Shown: piece by piece, positions 9,679-22,760 of the stretch
Layout of the letters: each line of letters starts with the position of its first letter
How positions within the stretch are numbered: position 1 is the first letter of the stretch
Assembly: GCF_002302635.1 (NCBI RefSeq)
Contig: NZ_CP022387.1
Coordinates: 1,984,001-2,048,000, forward strand
Length of the DNA stretch: 64,000 nucleotides
Source of the DNA: Capnocytophaga stomatis
GTDB lineage: Bacteria > Bacteroidota > Bacteroidia > Flavobacteriales > Flavobacteriaceae
Direction: 5' to 3'
Program-made: the position numbers and the translations under genes
Notes under the pieces: model-generated
Databases searched by the model: none
What the model was told of the DNA's origin: nothing
The model's input: only the letters and a program-made list of their open reading frames with translations

Positions 9679-10671
9679 ATGGCATTATTCAACTTTCAAA
9701 AACCCGATAAGGTTATAATGATTGAATCATCTGATTTTGAGGGGCGATTTGAATTTCGTCCTTTGGAGCCAGGGTATGGTTTAACTATAGGTAACGCATT
9801 ACGTAGAGTTATGCTCTCTTCTTTAGAGGGTTTCGCAATCACTTCTGTAAAATTTGATAAAGTAGGGCACGAGTTTTCTACTATATCAGGTGTTGTGGAA
9901 GATGTTACTGAAATTATCTTGAATTTGAAACAAGTTCGTTTTAAACGACAGATTGAAGATGTAGAGAATGAAACAGCAACAATTTCTGTTTCAGGAAAAA
10001 AACAGTTGACTGCCGGTGATTTTCAGAAATATCTATCAGGATTTCAAATCTTGAACACAGATTTGGTAATTTGTAATATGGAATCGTCAGTAACTTTTGA
10101 TATGGAAATAACCATTGAAAAAGGACGTGGCTACGTTCCTGCAGAGGAAAATGTAAATCCGAATGCAGCGATAGGAGTTATCGCAACAGATGCAATTTTT
10201 ACACCTATCAAAAATGTCAAGTATTCTATTGAAAATTACCGTGTTGAACAGAAAACTGACTATGAAAAATTAGTTTTTGAAATTAAAACAGATGGTTCAA
10301 TTCATCCAAGGCAAGCTTTAACAGAGGCTGCAAAAACGTTGATTCATCACTTTATGTTGTTCTCTGATGAAAGGATTACATTGGAATCTGATGAAATTGC
10401 ACAAACTGATACATACGATGAGGAATCGTTACATATGCGTCAGTTGTTGAAAACTAAGTTGGTAGATATGGACTTGTCGGTTAGAGCGTTAAACTGTTTG
10501 AAAGCTGCTGAAGTTGATACTTTGGGAGATTTGGTTTCGTTCAACAAAGCTGATTTGATGAAATTCAGAAATTTTGGTAAAAAATCACTTACAGAACTTG
10601 ATGAATTGGTTGCCAACAAAGGTTTAACATTCGGGATGGATTTGTCAAAGTATAAGTTAGATAGAGATTAA
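9679..10671 (+). CDS. rpoA: DNA-directed RNA polymerase subunit alpha
   Basis: RpoA dimerises to start polymerase assembly, and its C-terminal domain contacts upstream DNA and activators. The 330-residue protein has the N-terminal pattern [22 protein letters not shown] near residues 32-53 and an alpha-CTD (about 250-330) with [20 protein letters not shown]. It lies between rpsD and rplQ, as in most bacteria. Confidence 0.97.
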   Translation: MALFNFQKPDKVIMIESSDFEGRFEFRPLEPGYGLTIGNALRRVMLSSLEGFAITSVKFDKVGHEFSTISGVVEDVTEIILNLKQVRFKRQIEDVENETATISVSGKKQLTAGDFQKYLSGFQILNTDLVICNMESSVTFDMEITIEKGRGYVPAEENVNPNAAIGVIATDAIFTPIKNVKYSIENYRVEQKTDYEKLVFEIKTDGSIHPRQALTEAAKTLIHHFMLFSDERITLESDEIAQTDTYDEESLHMRQLLKTKLVDMDLSVRALNCLKAAEVDTLGDLVSFNKADLMKFRNFGKKSLTELDELVANKGLTFGMDLSKYKLDRD

Positions 10672-10701
10672 CCCGCTTTTGCGTTATTTAATTAAGGAAA
10701 A

Positions 10702-11175
10702 ATGAGACACGGAAATAAAATTAATCATTTAGGAAGAAAAACCGCTCACAGAAAAGCAATGTTAGCTAATATGGCTTGTTCGTTGATTGAGCACAAGAGA
10801 ATAAATACGACTTTGGCAAAGGCAAAAGCTCTTAAGTTGTTTGTAGAGCCATTAGTGACAAAGTCAAAAGAGGATACGACTCACAATCGTCGTATTGCTT
10901 TCAGTAAATTAAGAAATAAATATGCTGTAACTGAACTATTCAAAGAGGTTTCTGTAAAAGTAGGAGACAGACCGGGAGGATACACACGTATCATCAAATT
11001 AGGAAACCGTTTGGGAGATAACGCAGAAATGGCATTAATAGAATTAGTTGATTACAATACAACTTACAACGTAGAAAAAGCTTCCAGCAAGAAAAAAACT
11101 ACACGTCGTGGTAGAAAGAAATCTGCTGAGCCAACTGCACAAAAAGAAGTTGCAAATACAGAATCAGCTGAATAA
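10702..11175 (+). CDS. rplQ: 50S ribosomal protein L17
   Basis: L17 lies near the peptide exit tunnel. The conserved domain covers residues 1-115 ([20 protein letters not shown] at the start, [16 protein letters not shown] later). Residues after about 125 form a Lys/Ser/Ala-rich extension, so the total of 157 exceeds the roughly 120 typical of Proteobacteria; such tails are common in Bacteroidota. Last gene of the supercluster, followed by a strong terminator. Confidence 0.97.
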   Translation: MRHGNKINHLGRKTAHRKAMLANMACSLIEHKRINTTLAKAKALKLFVEPLVTKSKEDTTHNRRIAFSKLRNKYAVTELFKEVSVKVGDRPGGYTRIIKLGNRLGDNAEMALIELVDYNTTYNVEKASSKKKTTRRGRKKSAEPTAQKEVANTESAE

Positions 11176-11200
11176 TTTAAGAACTTTATTAAGTTTTGGA

Positions 11201-11233
11201 AAGGACAAGTATTCAAATACTTGTCCTTTTTTT
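11201..11233 (+). terminator. Rho-independent terminator of the ribosomal supercluster
   Basis: A perfect 13-base inverted repeat, AAGGACAAGTATT (11201-11213) and its complement (11216-11228), is followed by a run of T to 11233. It lies 25 bases after the rplQ stop and closes the long ribosomal transcription unit. Confidence 0.93.
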
Positions 11234-11291
11234 ATTTAATTGTAAATGTGTTGTTTTGATTAAATAATTAATTTTTTGTTTCAAATATAAC

Positions 11292-11327
11292 TTTTTGTGA
11301 AACATAATGATATTGTTTATATTTTTG
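11292..11327 (+). promoter_or_regulatory. Promoter for the nhaC-type gene
   Basis: TATTTTTG at 11320-11327 fits the -7 consensus TAnnTTTG. A TTTTTG run at 11292-11297 provides a -33 TTG with a 22-base spacer, inside the range known for Bacteroidota promoters. The gene starts 22 bases downstream. Confidence 0.6.
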
Positions 11328-11349
11328 CCTTACACTTAAGAAAAAAACT

Positions 11350-12798
11350 ATGAAAACAGAACATTCACATAGAATTTCACTGTTTGCAGCTATTTTCCCG
11401 ATAGCAGTGCTTATTATCCTATTAGGATATAATGTATTTTTTGTGTATGGAGATAATGCTCTTGGAGGGTCAAATCAATTTATTTTGCTTTTTGGAGCCG
11501 CAGTCGCAGTTGTAATCGGAATTTTCAATAAAGTTCCAATCCACACGATGACACAAGAAATATACAATAACATAAAGTCCACCAGCGGTGCGATTCTTAT
11601 TTTGCTTTTGGTAGGAGCTTTATCGGGTACGTGGCTATTGAGCGGTATTATACCTTCAATGATTTACTATGGTTTGAAAATTCTCACGCCGTCAATCTTT
11701 TTGCCCGCTTGCGTTATTATTTGCTCTTTGGTTTCGGTGGCTGTGGGCAGTAGCTGGACAACTTCCGCAACAATAGGAATTGCTTTGGTGGGCATCGGGA
11801 GTTCTTTAGGAATTCACGAAGGGCTTATCGGGGGAGCAATTATTTCAGGTGGATATTTCGGAGATAAAATGTCACCAATGAGTGACACAACTAATTTGGC
11901 ACCAGCTTTAGCCGGAACGGATATCTTTACCCACATACGATATATGTCCCTAACCACAGTCCCTACAATTACCATTACGCTGATAATCTTTACTATTATA
12001 GGGTTAAACCTTGAAACGGTTGGGGTTTCGGATACAACAGCGATACAGAATGCAATCTTAGAGAGATTTAACGTAACGCCTTGGGTTTTTATCGTTCCTG
12101 CCATAATTTTGGTAATGATTTACAAAAAAGCAGAACCCTTAGTGGCTTTATTCTGTGGAGTACTTTTGGGGGCAATATTCGCAATTTTGTTTCAGCAGAA
12201 TTTACTATTGGAATTAACCCAAAAATCAACGTTGGAGTTTTCCGCTCTTTATAAAGTAATTATGGAAACAATTACAACTTCTACACAAATACCAACGGAT
12301 AACGAAGCTTTGAACGAGTTGTTTTCTTCCTCAGGAATGAGCGGAATGCTCAACACAATATGGCTTATTATCTGTGCGATGGCTTTTGGCGGTGTGATGG
12401 AAGCTATTGGGGCTTTGGAGCGGATAACAGCCTTTTTATTGCATTTATTTACTTCTGTCTTTGGGCTATTTGCCAGCACGGTGATGAGTTGTTTGGCGTT
12501 AAATGTTACCACTTCCGACCAATATTTAGCGTTGGTCGTGCCGGGGAAAATGTTCTCTAAAGCGTATGCACGAAAAGGATTAGCTCCTGAAAACTTAAGT
12601 AGAACGTTGGAGGATTCAGGTACGGTGACTTCTGTTTTAGTTCCGTGGAATACTTGTGCGGCGTACAACAGTGGTGTTTTAGGAATCCCGACTTTGACTT
12701 ATCTTCCGTATGCGTTTTTCAACCTCATAAGTCCGTTTATGACTCTTCTTTTTGTTGCATTAAATATCAAAATAAGAAGAATAGAATACAATAAATAA
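11350..12798 (+). CDS. nhaC: NhaC family Na+/H+ antiporter
   Basis: The 482-residue protein is hydrophobic with about eleven to thirteen predicted membrane helices. NhaC-type features are the SSWTTSATIGIALVGIG stretch, the GAIISGGYFGDKMSPMSDTT segment near residues 160-180, and the late DSGTVTSVLVPWNTC segment. NhaC antiporters exchange cytoplasmic Na+ for external H+. It has its own promoter and a terminator downstream, so it is probably a single-gene unit. A related family member with another substrate, such as malate/lactate exchange, cannot be excluded. Confidence 0.88.
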   Translation: MKTEHSHRISLFAAIFPIAVLIILLGYNVFFVYGDNALGGSNQFILLFGAAVAVVIGIFNKVPIHTMTQEIYNNIKSTSGAILILLLVGALSGTWLLSGIIPSMIYYGLKILTPSIFLPACVIICSLVSVAVGSSWTTSATIGIALVGIGSSLGIHEGLIGGAIISGGYFGDKMSPMSDTTNLAPALAGTDIFTHIRYMSLTTVPTITITLIIFTIIGLNLETVGVSDTTAIQNAILERFNVTPWVFIVPAIILVMIYKKAEPLVALFCGVLLGAIFAILFQQNLLLELTQKSTLEFSALYKVIMETITTSTQIPTDNEALNELFSSSGMSGMLNTIWLIICAMAFGGVMEAIGALERITAFLLHLFTSVFGLFASTVMSCLALNVTTSDQYLALVVPGKMFSKAYARKGLAPENLSRTLEDSGTVTSVLVPWNTCAAYNSGVLGIPTLTYLPYAFFNLISPFMTLLFVALNIKIRRIEYNK

Positions 12799-12990
12799 CT
12801 ATTTCATTTTTTTGTGAATCATAATATTTCTGCTGGGTTTTGTTGAAAATTATCAGTCATTCGATTTTGCTAAATAAGATAGAAATTCACAAAAATAAAA
12901 TTTTGTTCTTTTCTTGAATAGAAATCAAAAAACATTCAAAAATTTATTTGTATCGACTTGATTTGAATTAACTATACCACCAATTATATT

Positions 12991-13038
12991 AAAAACATCT
13001 TAGAAAAAGATAAATAATCTTAACTAAGATGTTTTTTT
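12991..13038. terminator. Bidirectional terminator between nhaC and the sugar kinase
   Basis: A perfect 13-base inverted repeat (12991-13003 and 13024-13036, core ACATCTTAG) flanks a 20-base loop that holds a second small stem (AAGAT/ATCTT). A-rich on the left and T-rich on the right, it can end transcripts from both converging genes. The remaining sequence of 12799-13073 is AT-rich, with a 9-base inverted repeat TTTGTGAAT at 12811 and 12885 and no coding signal. Confidence 0.8.
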
Positions 13039-13073
13039 GTGATTGAAATTAATTCAAAAAAATAAAATTGTTA

Positions 13074-13955
13074 TTACTTTCCGAAAGATTTTAAAAGAGA
13101 ATCAGGAAATTTGGGCATTGCTCCGTGTTGCTGACATACATAAGCCGAAATTTCAACTGCCAACCGATGAGCTTTACTAATTGGCTTCCCTTTGAGATAA
13201 GCAGCGATGAAAGATGCAGTAAATGAATCGCCTGCACCTACTGTATCCACAACGTTTATTTTAGGAGAAGGCAAAAAGGAAAGTTGTGACGGAGTGAATA
13301 TATAACTTCCTGAAGCACCTTTAGTTAAAATCAATACTTTTAAATTATATCTTTCCAATAATTGTTCACAAACCTCTCGTTCCGTACCTTCCATATTAAA
13401 AAGATTGGCTATTATGATGATTTCTTCATCGTTCAGCTTCAATATATTAGATAATTCCAATGATTGATGAATAATTTCTTTTGTGTAATAATCCAGCCGA
13501 AGATTAATATCAAAAACTTTCAAACTATCGGAAGGCATCGCTTGTAAAAATTTCTGAATAGTAGAGCGAGATGTTTCACTGCGTTGGGCTAAAGAGCCAA
13601 AACAAACCGTTTGTGTTTTTTCAGCCAGTTTTTTAGTTTCTTCAGTAAAAGGAATATTATCCCAAGCTACATTCTCACAAATTTCATATTGCGGAATGCC
13701 TTCGCCACTTAATGAGATTTGAATGGTTCCTGTCGGATAAGGCACTTCTTCCAACAGATGATTTAATTTCTTTTCGTTTAGGTTCTCCAGAATTGTTTTC
13801 CCTAAAACATCGTTGCCTATGGCACTTACAATATGTCCGTTTAATCCAAATTGTGAAGCGTGATAAGCAAAATTAGCAGGAGCACCTCCCATTACTTTTC
13901 GTTCGGGGAAAACATCCCAGAGAATTTCTCCCAAACCTACGACAATATGTTCCAT
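13074..13955 (-). CDS. PfkB-family carbohydrate kinase, probable fructokinase
   Basis: The 293-residue protein has the PfkB fold signatures: VMGGAPANFAYHASQFG near residues 21-37 and DTVGAGDSFTASF at 237-249, where D243 is the expected catalytic base. The N-terminal GLGEILWDVFPE resembles bacterial fructokinases that phosphorylate fructose to fructose-6-phosphate with ATP. The exact sugar cannot be settled from sequence. No transporter or glycosidase of a sucrose pathway is adjacent. Single gene, convergent with nhaC. Confidence 0.82.
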   Translation of the reverse strand: MEHIVVGLGEILWDVFPERKVMGGAPANFAYHASQFGLNGHIVSAIGNDVLGKTILENLNEKKLNHLLEEVPYPTGTIQISLSGEGIPQYEICENVAWDNIPFTEETKKLAEKTQTVCFGSLAQRSETSRSTIQKFLQAMPSDSLKVFDINLRLDYYTKEIIHQSLELSNILKLNDEEIIIIANLFNMEGTEREVCEQLLERYNLKVLILTKGASGSYIFTPSQLSFLPSPKINVVDTVGAGDSFTASFIAAYLKGKPISKAHRLAVEISAYVCQQHGAMPKFPDSLLKSFGK

Positions 13956-14123
13956 TTGTATGTATGATTTTAATTTTGTATTTATGTATGGTATCTTTTA
14001 AAAAGATTATTCTTTGCTAACAGAAACATTTTATTTCTTCTGATTCAGAGATATTAAATTGAAAAATAAATGCTTATGATAACAAAGAATAATACGTATG
14101 CAGAAAAATTTTTGTTGTAAAAA

Positions 14124-14789
14124 CTATTTTTTGGCAGCTTTTACAAATTCATTTAATTTATTATAAAGTGAAATCCATTGTTGTGTTTCAAACATTGAAG
14201 TTACTAAGTTCAGAAAACGCCTTAAATCTTTTTCGACATCTTTACGTAATTCACTGGCACTTTTTGTTTTTCGAAGTTCGGAATTTGCCTGAGCTTGTTC
14301 TTCATAAACTTCTTTGAATTGAAGTTCTATCCTTTTGAGTTCTTCAAAAGTGCTTCGCAAGGACAGATTATCGATACGCATTTGATTTTCAGAAGAAGAA
14401 AGAGCCTCAATAAGTTTATCGAGTTGAATGGTTTGTTCGCCGTAATTTAGTTTATCCAATGATAATCCATAGATTTTGAACTCTTTGTATAAAGCCACCG
14501 CATCGGTTTGATGAGGCATTAAAGTCATTCGGGTATAAGCCGATAGAAAGCCTTTCATATTACGGAAGATGGCATCACGTTCTCTATCAACTTGAAGCAC
14601 ATCTATGCCTTTTCCGCTGAAACTTATCTTGGAAATGACCTTGTAATACTCTTGATAGGAATCATCTAACTTGCTTAAAAACAAATGATTTTTGACTTCT
14701 TCAAATTCAGATTGCTTAGAGGAGTCAATAACTCGCTGAGCTAATGCCGCTAAGTCTTTTGTCGATAATTTTCTGAGATTTATTTTCAT
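14124..14789 (-). CDS. Hypothetical helical protein, possibly DUF6261
   Basis: A 221-residue protein with no signal peptide or membrane segment, predicted to be largely alpha-helical. It starts MKINLRKLSTKDLAALAQRV, has a possible coiled coil with ELKRIELQFKEVYEE near residues 150-165, and ends basic. The layout resembles Bacteroidota proteins annotated DUF6261, often found in several copies per genome, but I cannot confirm the family. No function can be given. It lies between the sugar kinase and a large repeat array, and no convincing promoter was found. Confidence 0.6.
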   Translation of the reverse strand: MKINLRKLSTKDLAALAQRVIDSSKQSEFEEVKNHLFLSKLDDSYQEYYKVISKISFSGKGIDVLQVDRERDAIFRNMKGFLSAYTRMTLMPHQTDAVALYKEFKIYGLSLDKLNYGEQTIQLDKLIEALSSSENQMRIDNLSLRSTFEELKRIELQFKEVYEEQAQANSELRKTKSASELRKDVEKDLRRFLNLVTSMFETQQWISLYNKLNEFVKAAKK

Positions 14790-14937
14790 ATTGATTAAAT
14801 TTTGTTTACAAATTTCAGTAAATAAATTGACTTTTGCAAATAAAAGTTTCTGAAAATGAGAAAGAAATATTTTTTGATTTTTAAAAGATACAATCTTTGG
14901 AAGAAATTATAAAAAAAATAAGATTTATTCTTACTCA

Positions 14938-15379
14938 AAGTGGTGTAAGGTTTACGCTGGTAGAAAAAGGTTTTTTCCAAGTGGTATAAGGTTTACGCTG
15001 ATAGAAAAAGGTTTTTTCCAAGTGATGTAAGGTTTACGCTGGTAGAAAAAGATTTTTTCCAAGTGGTGTAAGGTTTACGCTGATAGAAAAAGATTTTTTC
15101 CAAGTGGTATAAGGTTTACGCTGATAGAAAAAGGTTTTTTCCAAGTGATGTAAGGTTTACGCTGGTAGAAAAAGATTTTTTCCAAGTGGTGTAAGGTTTA
15201 CGCTGATAGAAAAAGATTTTTTCCAAGTGGTATAAGGTTTACGCTGATAGAAAAAGGTTTTTTCCAAGTGATGTAAGGTTTACGCTGGTAGAAAAAGATT
15301 TTTTCCAAGTGGTGTAAGGTTTACGCTGATAGAAAAAGATTTTTTCCAAGTGATGTAAGATTTATTCTATCAGAAAATT
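14938..15379. repeat. 41-bp tandem array with exact 123-bp higher-order repeat
   Basis: Ten full 41-base units run head to tail from 14938 to 15347, followed by a degenerate unit. Each begins AAGTGGTGTAAGG or a one-base variant, continues TTTACGCTGGTAG and ends with A and T tracts. Units 2-4 (14979-15101), 5-7 (15102-15224) and 8-10 (15225-15347) are three exact copies of one 123-base block. The sequences on both flanks share TAAGATTTATTCT (14919-14931 and 15356-15368), so degenerate units border the array. Every frame on both strands has regular stops, so it is not coding. There are no spacers, so it is not a CRISPR array. Confidence 0.97.
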
Positions 15380-15454
15380 ATTACTAATAAAAAAAATAGA
15401 ATTTTTAAGCCTTGCATAAAGATATACAAGACTTGGTTAGGTTATTTTTGAGGC

Positions 15455-15895
15455 TTATTGAAAACGCATTATATCGGAGTCAGCTTCTATCCAATCTGTT
15501 TCAGGGTTGTTATATAAAATATGAATTACAAGCAAACCACGTATGCTTACAAATATGATTGCATAGCGTTTGTCGGAAGTATAAACAGGCTTTGAAACAA
15601 ACAATCTAAGTGCATAAAACTCCCTGCTTGTTCACGTTCTTTGAGTTCTTCAAAATACTGGTCGATACCACCATTATCATTGTATTTTGCTAAGAAGAAA
15701 TTCTCAATAAACAACGAATCAAGGTTTGTGCTTTTATCTTCGTTTGTTTCAAAAAAAAGATTTTTTATAAGAAGTTTTGTATTGGGCAACGATATTTTCT
15801 AATAATTTGCAATCATCTTCGTTTTGAGCTAAAGAAACAAAGAAGCTCAGGAAAAAACTAATTACAAGGGGTGCCCTTAGGTTAATATTTTTCAT
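15455..15895 (-). pseudogene. Frameshifted secreted protein gene
   Basis: The frame opens with a signal peptide (MKNINLRAPLVISFF, then SLAQNEDD) and stops at a TGA just after an eight-base A/T homopolymer at 15751-15758. Coding continues in another frame (ETNEDKSTNLDSLFIENF) and shifts back near 15620 to a third segment (FVSKPVYTSDKRYAIIF) ending at 15455. The span is exactly 147 codons, so one gain and one loss of a base explain it. The sense of the three segments joined is of a secreted protein of about 146 residues. Function unknown. Two assembly errors are possible, but the neighbour is broken too. Confidence 0.7.
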
Positions 15896-16577
15896 AGGTA
15901 TTATTATCTACTTCTGCTACAAAATTATTATTACTACGTATTCTACCAGTACTTGTTAGTGTTTTTTTTAAAATATCAGTTTTATGCATTGAACCCCAAG
16001 CTAAATCATTACAATATTGCTTGCTAACTTTTATTTTTTTTAATTTGGCATACTCATATACAGCTTTGCCTATTTCATTTATAAATTCTTATATCTATAT
16101 TTGGGACTCCACCTTCAGGAGTTGCTGTTTTCTCCTTTTGAGTATAATTTATAGATATAATTTTTCCTTCTAAGCCTGAAATTTAAAAAAGCAAGTTATC
16201 GTTCACATAATGTTCTGCAATTATGATACTTTCTAAGCCATTTTCTGTTGTGGTAAATAAAATTTTTGCTTTCCGTTCATTCTGATTGTTGATTATTAAT
16301 TGAGCGAATGCAAACTTTTATCTTTTTCTTTACCTTCTTCCTTAAAAGTTTCCCATTTTGGGGTAATTTTAAAATCAATACCATTTTTTTCTTTTTCGGT
16401 TTCTTGTTTTTCAAAGAACTGTTTGGCTTCTTCCAATGAAATTGCTTTGACATCTTGCAGAGGCTCTTTTTCCTCACGTTGGCAGGCAAAAGTTATTACC
16501 AATAACAAACCTGCGGTTGCTAAAAGTTTTAATGTTTTTATCGTATGGTATTGTGATTTAAGAATTTTATGTGTCAA
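15882..16577 (-). pseudogene. Decayed lipoprotein gene
   Basis: The N-terminal part has a lipoprotein signal (LLATAGLLLVITFAC) followed by a Glu/Lys-rich region (SLEEAKQFFEKQETEKEK). The frame is lost near 16308 and continues as FAFAQLIINNQNERKAKILF. It then meets an in-frame TAA at 16183-16185, shifts again near 16080, and ends as VAEVDNNTYEKY at 15884. The only start in frame is a TTG at 16577 that overlaps the promoter; the expected ATG position, before IKTLKLLATAGL, is now ACG (16542-16544). It overlaps the next gene by 14 bases, so the two formed an operon. Function unknown. Confidence 0.65.
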
Positions 16578-16582
16578 ATGTA
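16575..16582 (-). promoter_or_regulatory. Promoter -7 element of the decayed operon
   Basis: On the minus strand the sequence reads TACATTTG, an exact match to TAnnTTTG. The predicted transcript start, around 16568, lies upstream of the ACG at 16544 that appears to be the former start codon. This supports 16544 rather than 16577 as the original start. Confidence 0.45.
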
Positions 16583-20139
<3,557 letters not shown>

Positions 20140-20156
20140 AATAAAAAGGGAAGCGG

Positions 20157-20192
20157 AAGAAAGTACTTACAAGAATCGTAAAGTACTTTCTT
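20157..20192. terminator. Inverted repeat between the convergent LacZ and batE genes
   Basis: A perfect 12-base inverted repeat, AAGAAAGTACTT (20157-20168) and its complement (20181-20192), has a 12-base loop. It overlaps the last nine codons of batE, so the stem also encodes the C-terminus of BatE. It can fold in transcripts from either side; the T-run is weak, so termination strength is uncertain. Confidence 0.5.
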
Positions 20193-20919
20193 TCGCCCAA
20201 CCTATTTTTCCGTCAGCCAATTTTATTTTCACCCAATCGTTGAGGCTTTCAATAATTTCTACTTTCGTGCCTTCGTGAAGTGAAAAAACTTCGTTGCTGT
20301 AAGCGTTTGGCTCGGAAAAAACACGCACAGTTTTATCAAAAAGAATTGCAAATTTTTCTTTCTCAATGTTATTTCTGTGAAAATCAGCAATAAAATATGT
20401 TCCAATACTGCAAATTATCGCCACAAGCATTGTTGTAAAAAAGATACGTTTGAGAATCGTTTTTTCTAAAAAATAATACAACAAAAAGCTAATTACAAAG
20501 GCAAAAATTCCTAAAATTGAAATAATCGCCCACACATCCAACGAAAAAAGTGACGTTATAGAATCGGACAGATTTTTAAACCACGTTTTCGGAAGCGGAG
20601 TAATTGCATCGATGGTCATCTGATTGGCAAACACCAAGTTATTTTTAGCATCTTCATTTTCAGGGTTGAGTTTCAATGCTTTTTCATAATAATAAATACT
20701 TTCAGGCACGTGATTCAGCTTGTAATGAGCATTGGCTAAGTTGTAATACAAAGCCGATGATTCAAACCCTGATTTCAAAATAGACATATAATTTTCTACC
20801 GCTTCTTGAAAATTTCCAGAATTGTAACTTTCAGTAGCTTTTGAAAAAAGAACATCATTGTTTTGTGAAAATCCTAAAAACGATGTAAATAAAGCAATTA
20901 TGTATAGAATATTTTTCAT
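20167..20919 (-). CDS. batE: BatE, TPR and SH3-domain protein of the BAT operon
   Basis: The 250-residue protein has an N-terminal signal or anchor (MKNILYIIALFTSFLGF), two TPR-like repeats at about 25-95 (ALYYNLANAHYKLN, then YYYEKALKLNPENEDA), two membrane segments near 130-185 and a C-terminal bacterial SH3-like domain (EGTKVEIIESLNDWVKI). BAT proteins form a membrane system linked to stress and oxygen tolerance in Bacteroides; their molecular role is not settled. Last gene of the operon, 25 bases after batD. Confidence 0.88.
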   Translation of the reverse strand: MKNILYIIALFTSFLGFSQNNDVLFSKATESYNSGNFQEAVENYMSILKSGFESSALYYNLANAHYKLNHVPESIYYYEKALKLNPENEDAKNNLVFANQMTIDAITPLPKTWFKNLSDSITSLFSLDVWAIISILGIFAFVISFLLYYFLEKTILKRIFFTTMLVAIICSIGTYFIADFHRNNIEKEKFAILFDKTVRVFSEPNAYSNEVFSLHEGTKVEIIESLNDWVKIKLADGKIGWAKESTLRFL

Positions 20920-20944
20920 TTTCTTTCTTTTTTAGTTTTTGAAA

Positions 20945-22714
20945 TTATCTCCGAATTTGTTTGTCTAATTCGGATAAAGTTTGAACAGATTTGTGATAAT
21001 CGTTCTCCATAGAAACCGTGTCAAACGGAGAGTAACGTGCCATTTCGCAATTTTTGAGCAATCCTAAAAATTCTGAAATAGTTTGTTGATTTACACTTCG
21101 TACTGAAAGTAATTCCGATATTTTTTCTTTGCTCATTTCTGAAGTTTCGATTTTTAATTTGGCTTTCAGATAATTATGCAAGGCTCGTTCTAATGCCTCA
21201 TAAAATGTATTTTTATCATTTAGTTTTCGTTTGGCATCACTTAAATACTTCTTCGCCAATCGATTTGCTGCTCTGACTTTATTTCCTTCAATGTCGCCGG
21301 CTCTTGTTTGCTTAGCTTTCCATAGGATTAAAGCAATCGGGATTAAAAGCAAAGGTAGGAATAGCCATAAATAATAACTTCTTGAACCGAAAAACAGTTT
21401 TTTACCAATAGGTTGTAAATCAGGATTAAGTTGCAAAAAACGGAACTGGTTGCCTTGCGTCTTAACATCTTGTTTAACAACGTTATTTGCAGAGTTTTGA
21501 CCGCCTCCCGTTGGGCCTTCGGTAACATCAATCCAAATTTCATCAGAATTTAAGGTTTCATATTTTTCAGTTTTTGGATTGAAATATGAAAATGATACGC
21601 CTGCAATAGGATATTTTCCTTTAAATTGAGGAACTACGGTGTAAAATTCCTCAACCCTACCTCTCATTCCTGAAATAGAAGTGGTTATATTGTCTTTCTT
21701 TTCTGGATTATATACCTCCAAAGCCGTTGGGAAGGTCAGTTTTGGCATATCAAATAACTTGAGATTTCCGCTTCCTGAAATTTCCACTTTGGCTTGCAAG
21801 CTTTCATTGGATTTCAATTCTTTTTTTGAAGTAGTTACATTGAAAGAGAACTCTCCCACAGCACCTGAGAAGTTAGCCGGTTTTCCTTCTTCCGGCAAAG
21901 ATTTTACGTTTATGGTTCGGTTGCCCGAAGTTACTCTTTTGGCAATCTGGTCCATAATTGGTCTTCCGAAGAAATCGCGTTCAGCGGTGGGAACGCTCAA
22001 AATGGCTTCCAATGTGAGAGGCTCAAGGGTGATATTTCCGTCCTTTTGCGGGTATAGAACTACTTTTTTCACAACGATACATCGGAAAGGTTTCCCATCA
22101 TATGTGCAATTTTCTACGTCATAATCACCTTGTAATCGGATTTCTTGGCTCCAGAAATTAGGATATTTAGGCATATCTACCGAACGTAAATTATTGAGTG
22201 CTACTTGTCCGCCAACGTACAAGCGATACACAACGCTGATGGCTTCATTCAAATACGGATTTGAATTTGAAATTTCTGCAACTAAAAACAAATTGTCAGA
22301 AGCCACGTCCTTACTTGTTTTATCCATCGACGGATTGTTCACAGCTTCCGTAACTGTTATCTGAATCGGCGATGTTTTGTGAGTTTTTCCGTCAATTTCA
22401 ATGGTAGCCTGCCCAATGGTAAATTTTCCTTTAGCGGTAGGTTGTAAAATATATCCGTAAGTTTTTGAAAAACTGCGTTTTCCGTTTATCCACAACTCGG
22501 AAACGGACTGAGAAGGTCCCATCACCACAGTAAAGTCCTTGAAATTCGGAGGCGTGAAGTTATCTCCGTTTTTGTTCACCGAAAATTCGATTCGTAAACG
22601 TTCATTTAAGCCTAATTTCTCTTTGCTTACTTTGGCAGTGAATTCTATATTTTGTGAGTATAATAGATTGACTACAAAACTAATAAAAAATAATATGCGG
22701 TATTTCATCTTCAT
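20945..22714 (-). CDS. batD: BatD, aerotolerance operon membrane protein
   Basis: The 589-residue protein opens with a signal peptide (about residues 1-20) and then several Ig-like beta domains (TVSKEKLGLNERLRIEF-type repeats), with a single membrane helix near residue 440 (WLFLPLLLIPIALIL) and a basic cytoplasmic tail. This layout matches the BatD family (DUF7-type oxygen tolerance proteins). It would expose its beta domains to the periplasm and may scaffold BatA and BatB. It lies between batC and batE in conserved order. Confidence 0.88.
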   Translation of the reverse strand: MKMKYRILFFISFVVNLLYSQNIEFTAKVSKEKLGLNERLRIEFSVNKNGDNFTPPNFKDFTVVMGPSQSVSELWINGKRSFSKTYGYILQPTAKGKFTIGQATIEIDGKTHKTSPIQITVTEAVNNPSMDKTSKDVASDNLFLVAEISNSNPYLNEAISVVYRLYVGGQVALNNLRSVDMPKYPNFWSQEIRLQGDYDVENCTYDGKPFRCIVVKKVVLYPQKDGNITLEPLTLEAILSVPTAERDFFGRPIMDQIAKRVTSGNRTINVKSLPEEGKPANFSGAVGEFSFNVTTSKKELKSNESLQAKVEISGSGNLKLFDMPKLTFPTALEVYNPEKKDNITTSISGMRGRVEEFYTVVPQFKGKYPIAGVSFSYFNPKTEKYETLNSDEIWIDVTEGPTGGGQNSANNVVKQDVKTQGNQFRFLQLNPDLQPIGKKLFFGSRSYYLWLFLPLLLIPIALILWKAKQTRAGDIEGNKVRAANRLAKKYLSDAKRKLNDKNTFYEALERALHNYLKAKLKIETSEMSKEKISELLSVRSVNQQTISEFLGLLKNCEMARYSPFDTVSMENDYHKSVQTLSELDKQIRR

Positions 22715-22760
22715 TGTGTTTTTAGCTTAATCTGCTTTTCATTAGTATATTATTTTCTTG

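Noticed and set aside
14795-14980. A minus-strand frame of 61 codons beside the 41-bp array.
   Set aside because: It runs from the array into AT-rich DNA, has low-complexity content and no homology that I recognise.
14938-15347. The 41-bp array as a CRISPR array.
   Set aside because: The units are directly adjacent with no unique spacers, and no cas genes are present in the window.
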